Assembly (NCBI RefSeq): GCF_020166415.1
Contig: NZ_JAIQXV010000011.1
Location: forward strand, 1 to 64,000
Direction: 5' to 3'
Length of the DNA stretch: 64,000 bases
DNA from: Deinococcus multiflagellatus
GTDB lineage: Bacteria > Deinococcota > Deinococci > Deinococcales > Deinococcaceae
Both the position numbers and the translations under genes were made by a program. The notes below the pieces were generated by a model, which worked only from the letters and a program-made list of their open reading frames with translations, did no database searches and was not told the DNA's origin. How positions within the stretch are numbered: position 1 is the stretch's first letter; every line of letters starts with the position of its first letter. Below are positions 10,784 to 19,046 of this stretch, piece by piece.

Positions 10784-11149
10784 GGTGCCTGCAGCCTAGC
10801 GCCCGGCGCTGGGGGCCCACAGGGCGCGGGGTCAGCTCGCGACTGGCACCACAGCGCAGGGTGGGCACCGCCCGGCCCCAGACCCACCGCGTGTCCACGG
10901 TGACCGGCCAGTGCCGGGACAGCCAGTCTGGGCTGCAGAAGCCAGAGGTATCAGGCGGCTTCACTGGTCCACACACCCAGCCCGCCAGCAACGGCGAACT
11001 GCGGGTGGGCCATCCCGTCCGGCAGCGCGCGAAAGGAACGGCCCCCTTGTCCAAGCCGGACCCGTTCAATTACGGCCTTTCCTCTAGGCCCTGGACCCAG
11101 GTAGAACGGGCGCCCCAGAGGACCAGCTTCCTGTGCCTGCCCCGCACCC
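10784..11149. other. Gene-free stretch
   Basis: About 366 nt between the start of the NERD gene and the end of lysA. No coding frame, RNA gene or clear promoter other than whatever drives the NERD gene was recognised. Confidence 0.5.
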
Positions 11150-12307
11150 TCACTGCCCTGTGCTCTCCCCCTCTTCCAGCGCCCAGATATGCTGCGGCGT
11201 TTCGCGGCGGCGGATCACGGTCCACGTTCCGCCGTCGTACAGCACCTCGGCGGGCCGGGGGCGGGTGAGGTAGGTGCTGCTCATGGCGGCGCCGTAGGCC
11301 CCGGCCTCGCCAATCGCCAGCAGGTCGCCGCTCTGGGGCGCGGCCAGCGACACGTTCCGGGCCAGGATGTCGCCACTTTCACACGCCGGCCCAGCCAGGT
11401 CCCAGGGCCCGGTGCCGGGGCGGTCCCACAGCGGGCGCACCGGGTGCTGCGCGCCGTAGAGCATGGGGCGCAGCAGTTCGGTCATGCCGGCGTCCACCAG
11501 GGCAAAAGGGCGGCCGGTGACCTTGGTGCCCACCACACGCGTGAGCAGGGTGCCGGCCCCCGCCACCAGATAGCGGCCCGGTTCCACCCACAACTCGGCG
11601 CCAAAAGCCGCCGCTGCCGCGTGGGCCTCGCGGGCAATGCCGTGCAGGTCGGCGTCCAGGCTCCAGCCGCCGCCTGCGTCCAGCACCGCCAGTGGCCCGG
11701 TGTGGGCGCGCAGGTCGCGCAAGCGGGCAAAGGCCGCCGTGAAATCCCCCGCGTCGCGGATCGCGCTGCCGATATGCACATGCAGCCCCAGCGCCGTGTG
11801 CCCGGCGTCCCGCAGGGCCTGCAGAACGCGCGGGGTCTGGTCCGGCGTCACGCCGAATTTGCTGGTGGCGGCGCCCGTGGCCAGATGGTCGTGGGTGCTC
11901 ACGTTTAGGGCCGGGTTCACCCGCACCAGCACGCGGGCGGCCGGGGGCAGCAGGCGCACCTCCTCTTCCCGGTCCAGGATAAAAGTGGCGCCCAGTTCGG
12001 CGCCCAGACGGTACTCGGCGTCCGTTTTGGCCGGGCCATTCACCAGCACATGCTCGCCCCGGGCCCCCAGGTGCGCGGCGCGAGCCAGTTCACCGATGCT
12101 GACGCATTCAAAGCCCACATCGGCCGCTTGCAGGCGCCGCAGCAGGGTGAGGTTGGGGTTGGCCTTCATGGCGTAGTGCACCCGGGCCGGGCCAAAGGCC
12201 GCGCGCACCCGGGCCAGGGCGGCGTCCAGCTCGGCGGCGTCGTAGACGTACAGCGGGGTGCCGTACTGCTGGGCAGCGGCGTGCAGGGCGGCGTCGGGCA
12301 GGCTCAT
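11150..12307 (-). CDS. lysA: Diaminopimelate decarboxylase-family enzyme
   Basis: A 385-residue fold-type III PLP decarboxylase. The PLP lysine is Lys48 in YAMKANPN; the HVHIGS strand, DAGGG glycine loop, EPGRYL phosphate-binding motif and GPACESGD catalytic cysteine loop are all present. By family it would convert meso-diaminopimelate to lysine. Deinococcus makes lysine mainly by the alpha-aminoadipate route and uses ornithine in its wall, so the true substrate may differ (inference). ATG 12307 is chosen over an upstream in-frame codon because it gives the canonical N-terminus. It is divergent to the FadR-like regulator. Confidence 0.85.
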   Translation of the reverse strand: MSLPDAALHAAAQQYGTPLYVYDAAELDAALARVRAAFGPARVHYAMKANPNLTLLRRLQAADVGFECVSIGELARAAHLGARGEHVLVNGPAKTDAEYRLGAELGATFILDREEEVRLLPPAARVLVRVNPALNVSTHDHLATGAATSKFGVTPDQTPRVLQALRDAGHTALGLHVHIGSAIRDAGDFTAAFARLRDLRAHTGPLAVLDAGGGWSLDADLHGIAREAHAAAAAFGAELWVEPGRYLVAGAGTLLTRVVGTKVTGRPFALVDAGMTELLRPMLYGAQHPVRPLWDRPGTGPWDLAGPACESGDILARNVSLAAPQSGDLLAIGEAGAYGAAMSSTYLTRPRPAEVLYDGGTWTVIRRRETPQHIWALEEGESTGQ

Positions 12308-12327
12308 GGGGGCGAGTGTAGCGGGGG

Positions 12328-12369
12328 TTGACAGCGGCGCGCCCACCGCCCAAACTGGTCAGACCACTG
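12328..12369 (+). promoter_or_regulatory. FadR-type operator overlapping a promoter
   Basis: TTGACA (12328-12333) is followed 17 nt later by a weak -10 (CAAACT, 12351-12356). Overlapping it is AACTGGTCAGACCACTG (12353-12369), an imperfect palindrome with the TGGTC-N-GACCA core of enterobacterial FadR sites. The position would let the regulator repress its own gene. Confidence 0.6.
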
Positions 12370-12399
12370 ACCACTTTGGTTCTGCCCCGGAGGCCCTGC

Positions 12400-13080
12400 A
12401 TGACCCAGCCGCTGCGCCCCGCCCTGCACGCCGAGGAAACGCTGCTTTCCCGGCTGCTGGACGGCACCTATCCCCCCGGCAGCCTGTTGCCGGCCGAACG
12501 CGAACTGGCCGCTGGCCTGGGGGTCACCCGCCCCACCCTGCGCGAAGCCCTGCAGCGCCTCGCGCGCGACGGCCTGCTGGAGATCCGCCAGGGCAAACCC
12601 ACGCGGGTCTGCCACCCGGAAGAAGGCGGGCTGCGGGTGCTGGCCCACCTGTCGCGGGCGGGCGACCTGAGCGGGCTGGTGCCGCAGTTGCTGGACCTGC
12701 GCGCGGCGCTGCTGCCGCACTGGATGGCGGCCTCGGCGCGGCTGGACCCGGCGCCGCTGCGCGCGCACCTGGGCGCCCCGCCCGAACCCGGCACCCCGGA
12801 CGCCCCGCAGGCTTTTACCGCCTTTGACTGGACGGTCCAGAGCCTCGCGGCCCACGGCAGTGGCAATGCGCTGGCGCCGCTGCTGCTGGGCGCCTTCCAC
12901 GAGGTCTACACCCAGGCCGGGCCCCTGTATTTCCGCGACGTGGCCCGCCAGACCCGTGCCCTGGACCACTACCGCGCCCTGCACGCCGCGCTGGCCCTGG
13001 GGCCCGACACCGCGCGCCAGGCCGCGCTGACCACCGCCCTGGACAGCCTGCACCTGTGGCCGGGGGGCACCCATGATTGA
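12400..13080 (+). CDS. fadR: FadR-like GntR-family fatty acid regulator
   Basis: A 226-residue regulator. The N-terminal winged helix (about 1-75) is strikingly close to E. coli FadR: PPGSLLPAEREL, GVTRPTLREALQRLARDG and QGKPT; the DNA-reading wing His of E. coli is Gln here. The C-terminal all-helical domain keeps FadR features (SGN, a YTQAGPLYF segment and a Y-R-A-L-H helix) expected to bind acyl-CoA. FadR activates unsaturated fatty acid synthesis and represses beta-oxidation in enterobacteria. Here it sits 8 nt into a sterol-desaturase-family gene, suggesting control of lipid modification. ATG 12400 follows CGGAGG. Confidence 0.8.
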   Translation: MTQPLRPALHAEETLLSRLLDGTYPPGSLLPAERELAAGLGVTRPTLREALQRLARDGLLEIRQGKPTRVCHPEEGGLRVLAHLSRAGDLSGLVPQLLDLRAALLPHWMAASARLDPAPLRAHLGAPPEPGTPDAPQAFTAFDWTVQSLAAHGSGNALAPLLLGAFHEVYTQAGPLYFRDVARQTRALDHYRALHAALALGPDTARQAALTTALDSLHLWPGGTHD

Positions 13081-13921
13081 CCTCTTGCAACGCGCCATTC
13101 CGGTCTTCGTGCTGTCGCTGCTGATCGAGTGGGCCGCCTACCGGTTCCTGGGCGACCACGACGAACACGGCGAGCCGAAGATGGGCTACGCCGCGCGCGA
13201 CACCCTGACCAGCCTCAGCATGGGGATTGGCAACGTGCTGATCAACGTGTTCTGGAAAGCAGTGGTGCTGGGCATCTACACCGCCCTGTACCTGTGGACG
13301 CCGCTGCGCCTGCCGTCAGAGGCGTGGTGGGTGTGGGTGCTGCTGTTCTTTCTGGACGACTTTGCCTACTACTGGTTTCACCGGATCAGCCACGAGGTGC
13401 GCCTGTTCTGGGCCAGCCATGTGGTGCACCATTCCAGCCAGCACTACAACCTGTCGACCGCCCTGCGCCAGACCTGGGTGCCCATGACCGCCCTGCCCTT
13501 CTGGCTGCCGCTGCCGCTGCTGGGCTTTGAACCCTGGATGGTGCTGCTGGCGCAGTCCTGGAACCTGCTGTACCAGTTTTTCGTGCACACCGAGCGCATT
13601 GGGCGCCTGCCCCGGCCCATTGAATACGTGTTCAACACGCCCAGCCACCACCGCGCCCACCACGGCAGCAACGACGTGTACCTGGACAAGAACTACGCGG
13701 GCATTCTGATCATCTGGGACCGGCTGCTGGGCACCTTTCAGGCCGAAACCGAGCGGGTGCGCTACGGGCTGGTGCACAACATCAACACCTACCACCCGGT
13801 CCGCGTGGCCTTTCACGAATTCGCGGCCCTGTGGCGCGATGTGAAAGGGGCCCGCACCTGGCGCGACCGCCTCAACTATCTGCTGCGCCCCCCCGGCTGG
13901 CGGCCAAGACAGGACGGGTAG
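13073..13921 (+). CDS. Sterol desaturase / fatty acid hydroxylase family protein
   Basis: A 282-residue membrane di-iron enzyme. Several hydrophobic helices surround the eight-histidine signature: HRISH (about residues 102-106), HVVHHSSQ (about 118) and HHRAHH (about 198). Family members hydroxylate or desaturate lipids, using O2 and an electron donor, at the membrane. ATG at 13073 overlaps the end of the FadR-like gene by 8 nt, so the two are translationally coupled. A role in membrane lipid tailoring under acyl-CoA control is inferred; the exact substrate is unknown. Confidence 0.85.
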   Translation: MIDLLQRAIPVFVLSLLIEWAAYRFLGDHDEHGEPKMGYAARDTLTSLSMGIGNVLINVFWKAVVLGIYTALYLWTPLRLPSEAWWVWVLLFFLDDFAYYWFHRISHEVRLFWASHVVHHSSQHYNLSTALRQTWVPMTALPFWLPLPLLGFEPWMVLLAQSWNLLYQFFVHTERIGRLPRPIEYVFNTPSHHRAHHGSNDVYLDKNYAGILIIWDRLLGTFQAETERVRYGLVHNINTYHPVRVAFHEFAALWRDVKGARTWRDRLNYLLRPPGWRPRQDG

Positions 13922-13944
13922 AGCGGGAACAGGGAGAACGTGAC

Positions 13945-13972
13945 CGGCGGCGAAGAAGCCGCCGTCTTTCTT
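13945..13972 (+). terminator. Intrinsic terminator after the desaturase gene
   Basis: CGGCGGC (13945-13951), loop GAAGAA, GCCGCCG (13958-13964), then TCTTTCTT. It closes the fadR-desaturase operon. Confidence 0.8.
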
Positions 13973-14574
13973 GCCTGCACCTTTGATGCGCCTTTGAACA
14001 ACGCCCGGGTGGCCGGCACCTCCACGACAGGTGGGCGGCGCACTGGGTGCAGCTGGCGACCTGCCGCCCCTGTACTTCACGCCTGACCGAGCTCCACGAC
14101 AGGTGGGCGGCGCACTAGGTGCAGCTGGGGTCCGGCTCTCCCCTGATCCGGCCCTGACAAAGCCTCTGTCAGAGCGTCAGCCCCTTCATGAAAGAGGTCT
14201 GGCAACAGAAGAGAAAAGCGGGATAAGGGCGAAGGCCGAGAGGCCCGTTCACCAATTCTCCCATTCAGAGCGGTTTTTTGCTCAAAAGATTTTACCGAAC
14301 GCTGGCAGCCGCCCCTACCTCTTGCACCACCACAGCGCCCGAGTTCCCCCATGTGTTCATTCTTGCCCAATCTGTCTCATGTCAGAGGGTTGTGAGCGCC
14401 CAGGCGGCATCTTTCGTGCACTTCGTTTCGAGATGACTCAGGCGAAGAGGTGCGTTGATCTCTGTCCTGTAATCCGGGCACCTCGGGCAGAGGGAGCAAG
14501 TGGTGCGACCGACTCGGCGCGCAATTCGTGGACAGGCCACGAAACGCCCTTGTCTGTAAGAAAGGGAGATCATC
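13973..14574. other. Long intergenic region with repeats
   Basis: About 600 nt without a credible gene. It holds a 37-bp direct repeat (14020 and 14092), sequence resembling the 5.2-5.5 kb intergenic region (14167-14314), and a 7-bp inverted repeat (TTCGTGG 14525-14531, CCACGAA 14537-14543) about 30 nt before the next start, a possible operator or 5' UTR hairpin. Confidence 0.55.
14020..14128 (+). repeat. 37-bp direct repeat, two copies
   Basis: Copy 1 is 14020-14056 and copy 2 is 14092-14128, starting with CTCCACGACAGGTGGGCGG and ending GGTGCAGCTGG, with one mismatch. The unit spacing is 72 bp. No coding frame runs through both, so it may be a duplicated regulatory or structural element. 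Confidence 0.85.
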
Positions 14575-15102
14575 ATGAACAAGATCAATGTGATTCTGGC
14601 GGCTCTGGCTCTGTGCTCCACCACTCCTGTTCTGGCAGCGGCAACTGCCGCCACCCAGTCCACCACCGTGACCGCCACCAACAGCGGCACCGATACCCTG
14701 AGTGTGACGGGCAACCTCTCGGTGGACTTTGTGAACGCTGAGTTCGGCACGACCGCGCAGGCCGCCGGCAGTGCCAGCGTGGCTTACGAAACCCAGGACA
14801 ACACTGCCGATGGCGACCGCTCGATCACCGTGTCGCTGGCGCTGGCCGGCGGCCTCACCAGCCTGCCCGCTGGCATGACCATCAGCCTGACGCCCACGGT
14901 GGGCACAGCCGCTGCAGGCAACGGCGGCACGGGCGCCGCGGTGAACTTCAGCGGCAACAACTTCGCGGCCCAGAACCTGATCACGGGCATTGCCCAGTTC
15001 ACGACCGGCGGCACCGCCAACGTGGCCTACTCGGTGACCGCCACGCGCGGCTTCGAGAACTTTACGGGCACGCTGACCTACACCATCGGCACCGGCCTGT
15101 AA
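14575..15102 (+). CDS. Exported small beta-rich subunit-like protein
   Basis: A 175-residue protein with a clear signal peptide (cleavage near VLAAAT). The mature part is Thr/Ser/Gly/Ala-rich with alternating hydrophobic residues, typical of immunoglobulin-like fimbrial or spore-coat U-type subunits; it has no cysteines after the signal and no sortase motif. It is the first gene of a subunit, chaperone, usher-like set, so it is the best candidate for the secreted, polymerising component. AGGGAGA precedes the ATG. A terminator hairpin directly follows, which would make this gene more abundant than the two after it. The family assignment is inference. Confidence 0.65.
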   Translation: MNKINVILAALALCSTTPVLAAATAATQSTTVTATNSGTDTLSVTGNLSVDFVNAEFGTTAQAAGSASVAYETQDNTADGDRSITVSLALAGGLTSLPAGMTISLTPTVGTAAAGNGGTGAAVNFSGNNFAAQNLITGIAQFTTGGTANVAYSVTATRGFENFTGTLTYTIGTGL

Positions 15103-15122
15103 GCGCAACACACACCCACCAG

Positions 15123-15160
15123 CGGGGAAAGGGGCCACCGGCACTTTCCCCGGTTTTCTT
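15123..15160 (+). terminator. Intra-operon terminator/attenuator
   Basis: CGGGGAAAG (15123-15131) pairs with CTTTCCCCG (15144-15152), followed by GTTTTCTT. It lies between the subunit and chaperone genes; partial readthrough would set a high subunit-to-assembly-protein ratio. Confidence 0.8.
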
Positions 15161-15171
15161 GAGGTTCTGGC

Positions 15172-15954
15172 ATGAAGAAGCTTGCTGTTCTGGCCACCTT
15201 AATCAGCCTGGGCGCCGCCCGGGCGCAGGTGCAGGTCACCAGCCCCCTGGTGGTCGAGCACACCGCCAGCCCCAACACCACGCTGGAGGGCTCACTGACC
15301 CTGAGCAATACGGGCGCCGCCCCGGTGCAGACCCAGCTCTCGCTGGGCGACGTGCGGTCGGACGCCAAGGCGGGCACGGCTTACCTGAAACCCGGCGCCC
15401 TGGAGCGCAGCAACACGGACTGGATCAAATTTTCCAGCACGCTGGTCACGGTGCCCGCAAAGGGCAAGGTGACCGTGCCCTACCGCATTCAGGTGCCCCG
15501 GAATGCCGCCCCAGGCAGCCACTGGGGTGTGGTGTTCGTGACCCCGGTGACCGGCAGTGGCGCAGCGGCCCCCACCCGGCCCAACAGCCTGAGCCTGCAG
15601 CAGGTCACCCGGTATGCCGTGCAGGTGGTCGTGCAGGTGCCCGGTGGCCAGAGCCAGCTGAAGTTCCAGGACCCCCAGCTGGGCCGCTCGGGGAGCGGCA
15701 TGCAGCTGAATGTCACCCTGAGCAATACAGGCACGCGCCTGGCCGTGCCCACCACCCGGGCCGAGATCTACGACGCCAGCGGCAAACTGGTGCAGAAGAT
15801 CGCGGGCCGCCCCCGCCGCGTGTACCCCGGCATGAGTGTGCTCGAAACCTATGCCATCACGGGTCTGCCCGCTGGTAAGTACCAGATTCTGGTGCTGGCC
15901 GACGACAAGAACGCAGAACTGGTGGGCGCGCGGTACGCCTTCACGGTGAACTGA
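15172..15954 (+). CDS. PapD-like periplasmic chaperone (putative)
   Basis: A 260-residue exported protein. The signal peptide ends near ARAQVQ. Two immunoglobulin-like halves are visible: residues ~20-130 with the pattern of a pilus chaperone first domain (LTLSNTGAAPVQ, a W-I-K-F strand, then VPAKGKVTVPYRIQVP and GSHWGVVF) and a second beta domain (LNVTLSNTGTRL, ending GARYAFTVN). Such proteins donate a strand to fimbrial subunits in the periplasm. It could also be a DUF916/WxL-interacting-like protein. The stop abuts the next ATG, so the chaperone and usher-like genes are cotranslated. Confidence 0.6.
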   Translation: MKKLAVLATLISLGAARAQVQVTSPLVVEHTASPNTTLEGSLTLSNTGAAPVQTQLSLGDVRSDAKAGTAYLKPGALERSNTDWIKFSSTLVTVPAKGKVTVPYRIQVPRNAAPGSHWGVVFVTPVTGSGAAAPTRPNSLSLQQVTRYAVQVVVQVPGGQSQLKFQDPQLGRSGSGMQLNVTLSNTGTRLAVPTTRAEIYDASGKLVQKIAGRPRRVYPGMSVLETYAITGLPAGKYQILVLADDKNAELVGARYAFTVN

Positions 15955-18453
15955 ATGACCGGGCGCGCGCTGGTGCTGCTGGGGTTGCTGCTGGGTGTGG
16001 GGGCCCAGGCGGTCACCGTGACGCCCCCACCAGCCCCGCTGACCGCCGAGGCGCGCACGCCGCTGACCTTTGCGCTGACACTGGACAATCCCTCGGCTGA
16101 GGTCGAACGCGGCACCCTGCGCCTGGACCTGCCCCCTGGATGGTCGCTGCTGGCCGGCGACCTGGACTATGCGCTGGCGCCCGGTGAGCGCCGCGTGGAG
16201 TTGCTGACCCTGTTGCCGCCCGCACAGCTGCCGGCCGGCGAGCTGAACCTCCAGGTCGCCACGCTGCAGGGCTCGGCGGCGGTGCGGCTGAACGTCCCTG
16301 CCCAGCCCCGGCTGGAAGTCACGGTGCTCAGCGCCCCAGATGCCAGCGCCAGTTCCAGCTACGACGTGACGTGGCGGGTGACCAACAGCGGCAACGTGCC
16401 GCAGGTGTTGCGCCTGTCAGCGCAGGGCGAGGGTGTACAGGTCACCCTGAGCCGCAGCAGCCTGCGCCTCGCCCCGGGCGAGGCCGCCGAGGTACAGGCA
16501 CAGGTGCAGGTGCCCCTCAGTGGGCGCGCGCGACGGCTGCAGGTCACGCTGCAGGTGCAGGGGCAGGGCCCGGGCGCCACCAGCCGGGTCGCCACCGACC
16601 GGGTGCGGCGCCAGCCGTCCGTGGAGGAGCTGTACCACGTCTTTCCCCTCCGGGTGACCCTGGGCACCGGGACCAGCGCGCCCGGGCAGCTGGACTTCAC
16701 GGTCAGTGGGCAGGGCGCGCCGGTTCAGGGCGACCCGGGCATCCTGGACCTGCTGGCCAGCCGCACTGCTTTCCGGGTGGCCTACCGCCGCCCCGATCTG
16801 TCCTGGAGCGCCGGGCAGCTGACCCCCCAGGCCAATCCCCTGTTTGCGGGCGAGATGCTGGGGATCGCCGGCACGCGGCGCCTGGGCCCCCTGACCGTGG
16901 GGGCCTATGCGGGGCAGCGGCAGGCGCAGCCCAGCGTGGGCGGCACCCTGACCTTTCAGGGCCCCCAGGGGCAGCTGGGGCTGAACCTGGACCGCACCGG
17001 CAGCGCGGTGACAGCTGGCCTGGGCGGAGAGCTGCGCGGCCCACTGGGGCCCGGCACTGCGGGGGTCACGGGGGCGGTGGCCCTGAACCTGACCACCGGC
17101 ACCGCTGCGGCCCAGGCGCAGGGCAGCTACCAGACACCGGCAGCCGACCTGAACCTGCAGTATGCGGGGGCCACCGCAGGCTGGAAGGGCGCGGCGACCC
17201 CCACCCGCTCGGTGGCGGCCAGCCTGACCCTGCGCCCCAGCCCGGCCCTCACACTGGGCCTGCAGGTGGGGGCGCAGGGCGGCGAGGTGTTGACCCCGCG
17301 CCTGAGCGCATCGGCCTCGGTGCGGCGCGCCTTTGGGCAGGTGGACCTGAATTACCTGTCTACCCCCACCACCCAGAGCGTTTCCGGCGCCCTGGGCCAC
17401 ACCTGGCAGGACACGCCGCTGCGCCACCAGATCACCTGGACGGCGCCCAGTGCCAGTGCCGGAGCACAACTGGCCTACCAGCTCAGCGCCACGCGCCGGC
17501 AGGGCAGTTTGCAACTGCTGCCCACGGTGGGGGTGAGCCACGACCTGCGCAGCGGGCAAACCACACTCTCGGGTGGGCTGCGCGCCGATTACCGGGCCAG
17601 CGCGCAAAGCGCCTACAGCGTCAGTGTGGCCAGCACCAACCTGATGGCCGGGCAATTCAGCGCCGAGCTGAGCGCCACCCACACGCCCCCGGACCGCGCC
17701 ACATCCACGCTCAGTGCCAAGGTGTCGCGCCAGGACACCCGCTGGCGTGCGGAGGTGCGGGCGTCGGTGAATCTGGCCCTGGACCTGCCAGTGCAGCGGC
17801 GCACCGACCTGGCCCGCCTTGAGGGCCGCATTCTGCTGCCGGGCGGCGCAGGCGCGCCGGGGCTGCTGCTGCGCGCAGGCGACCTGGCGGCCGAGACCGA
17901 TGCCCAGGGCCGCTTTGTGTTCGAGGCCCTGCCGGCCGGCACCGTGGCCCTGAGCCTGCTGGGCGGCACACTGCCCCCAGGCACGCAGCTGGAACCGACC
18001 CTGCCGCTGCTGCTGGACCTGCGGGCCCAGGAAACAAGGCGGCTGGAGGTGCGTGGGCTACAGACCGCCACCCTGAGCGGCCGCATTCAGGTGCAGCTGC
18101 CCGAACGGTCCAGTGAACCCGGGGTGCGCGAGGCCCTGGCTGACGAGGTTCCGGCCCTGACCCGGCTCAGCTTTGAGCTGACGGCACCAGGGCAGTCGCC
18201 CGTCACCGTGAGCCCTAACCCCGACGGGTCATTCCGCTTTGTGGGACTGCTGCCCGGGACCTATACCCTGCGCCTGTGCCCCGACGCCGAAGCCCTGCTG
18301 GTGGGCCAGGCACTGCCAGCGCCGGTTGACGTCACCCTGCACGGCGGCGAGGAACAGGCCTTGGAGATCAACCTGCTCTGGCGCCCCCGCGAGGTGCGGA
18401 TCGACGAGGTGCAGGACCTGACCCCGGCGCCGCTGCCGCCCCAGGCCCCCTGA
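15955..18453 (+). CDS. Usher-like outer-membrane assembly protein (putative)
   Basis: An 832-residue exported protein. In order: signal peptide (to about 20); two immunoglobulin-like domains of NEW3/CARDB type (about 25-215, with VTNSGNVPQ and LAPGEAAEVQ); a ~400-residue region of alternating polar/hydrophobic strands with frequent Gly turns, as in a beta-barrel (about 225-610); and two carboxypeptidase-regulatory-like plug domains (about 620-710 and 715-810; GRFVFEALPAGTVALSL and GSFRFVGLLPGTYTLRL). FimD/PapC ushers also combine a barrel with N- and C-terminal Ig-like domains. Sequence similarity is not visible by eye, so the usher role rests on architecture and gene order. It has a Pro-rich C-terminal tail. 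Confidence 0.55.
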   Translation: MTGRALVLLGLLLGVGAQAVTVTPPPAPLTAEARTPLTFALTLDNPSAEVERGTLRLDLPPGWSLLAGDLDYALAPGERRVELLTLLPPAQLPAGELNLQVATLQGSAAVRLNVPAQPRLEVTVLSAPDASASSSYDVTWRVTNSGNVPQVLRLSAQGEGVQVTLSRSSLRLAPGEAAEVQAQVQVPLSGRARRLQVTLQVQGQGPGATSRVATDRVRRQPSVEELYHVFPLRVTLGTGTSAPGQLDFTVSGQGAPVQGDPGILDLLASRTAFRVAYRRPDLSWSAGQLTPQANPLFAGEMLGIAGTRRLGPLTVGAYAGQRQAQPSVGGTLTFQGPQGQLGLNLDRTGSAVTAGLGGELRGPLGPGTAGVTGAVALNLTTGTAAAQAQGSYQTPAADLNLQYAGATAGWKGAATPTRSVAASLTLRPSPALTLGLQVGAQGGEVLTPRLSASASVRRAFGQVDLNYLSTPTTQSVSGALGHTWQDTPLRHQITWTAPSASAGAQLAYQLSATRRQGSLQLLPTVGVSHDLRSGQTTLSGGLRADYRASAQSAYSVSVASTNLMAGQFSAELSATHTPPDRATSTLSAKVSRQDTRWRAEVRASVNLALDLPVQRRTDLARLEGRILLPGGAGAPGLLLRAGDLAAETDAQGRFVFEALPAGTVALSLLGGTLPPGTQLEPTLPLLLDLRAQETRRLEVRGLQTATLSGRIQVQLPERSSEPGVREALADEVPALTRLSFELTAPGQSPVTVSPNPDGSFRFVGLLPGTYTLRLCPDAEALLVGQALPAPVDVTLHGGEEQALEINLLWRPREVRIDEVQDLTPAPLPPQAP

Positions 18454-18491
18454 CGCGGGGCTGCCCCCAGGTGGGGCCCTGCGCTGGGCGC

Positions 18492-18971
18492 CTACCGCTG
18501 CCCCCAGCGCAGGCTGCCGGCCACCTGGGCCGTCATGCGGTCCCAGACCGCCCGCCGGGCCACCGGATACACGGTGAGCACGCCCGCTTCATCGCCGCCG
18601 CGCACCAGGACCTTCTCGTAGAAGATGCGGCCATCGGCCTGGAAGCCGCTGAGCACAAACCCGGACGGCAGCAGGCGGCGGTAGGTCACCCGGGCGCCGC
18701 TCTCGGCCCAGAACCGGGCGGTCCAGGCCATCCAGGCGCCAGGACTCGCCTGCTCCAGCACCCCGGGCGCGTGGCTGCCCCACACGCTCAGCTTGACCTG
18801 ACCATCGGCACTTTGCCAGCTCTGACCGTCGCCGTTGTCGGGTGGGCGCTGGGCAATGAGGCCCTGTGGAATGTCAACCCAGTAGTTGAAGCGGGCATTG
18901 CCATAGGCGCTTAGAGGCGCCCCCAGAGCGGCCGAGGCCAGCAGCAGAGCCGGAAGAACGGGCAGACGCAT
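18492..18971 (-). CDS. Secreted protein of unknown function
   Basis: A 159-residue protein with a signal peptide (MRLPVLPALLLASAALG, cleaved near GAPLSA). The mature part begins with a YWVDIPQGL stretch resembling periplasmic proteins that open with a beta strand and a Pro-Gly turn, and contains many Trp/Tyr residues but no catalytic motif. ATG 18971 is preferred to an earlier in-frame codon because it starts the hydrophobic signal directly. It is convergent with the usher-like gene; a functional link is not supported. Confidence 0.65.
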   Translation of the reverse strand: MRLPVLPALLLASAALGAPLSAYGNARFNYWVDIPQGLIAQRPPDNGDGQSWQSADGQVKLSVWGSHAPGVLEQASPGAWMAWTARFWAESGARVTYRRLLPSGFVLSGFQADGRIFYEKVLVRGGDEAGVLTVYPVARRAVWDRMTAQVAGSLRWGQR

Positions 18972-19046
18972 CCATCCAAGCCTACTGCGCAATTGCCGCG
19001 CGCCTCACCGCCGCGCACAGCCCACTCTGTTAAGCTGCCCGGCTGT

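Noticed and set aside
14020..14128. CRISPR array
   Set aside because: Only two repeat copies, a 35-nt gap, and no cas genes.
13973..14574. Protein frame of ~230 residues running into the subunit gene region
   Set aside because: It is Cys/Arg/His-rich, crosses the direct repeats and has poor codon bias; the real start with a ribosome site is at 14575.
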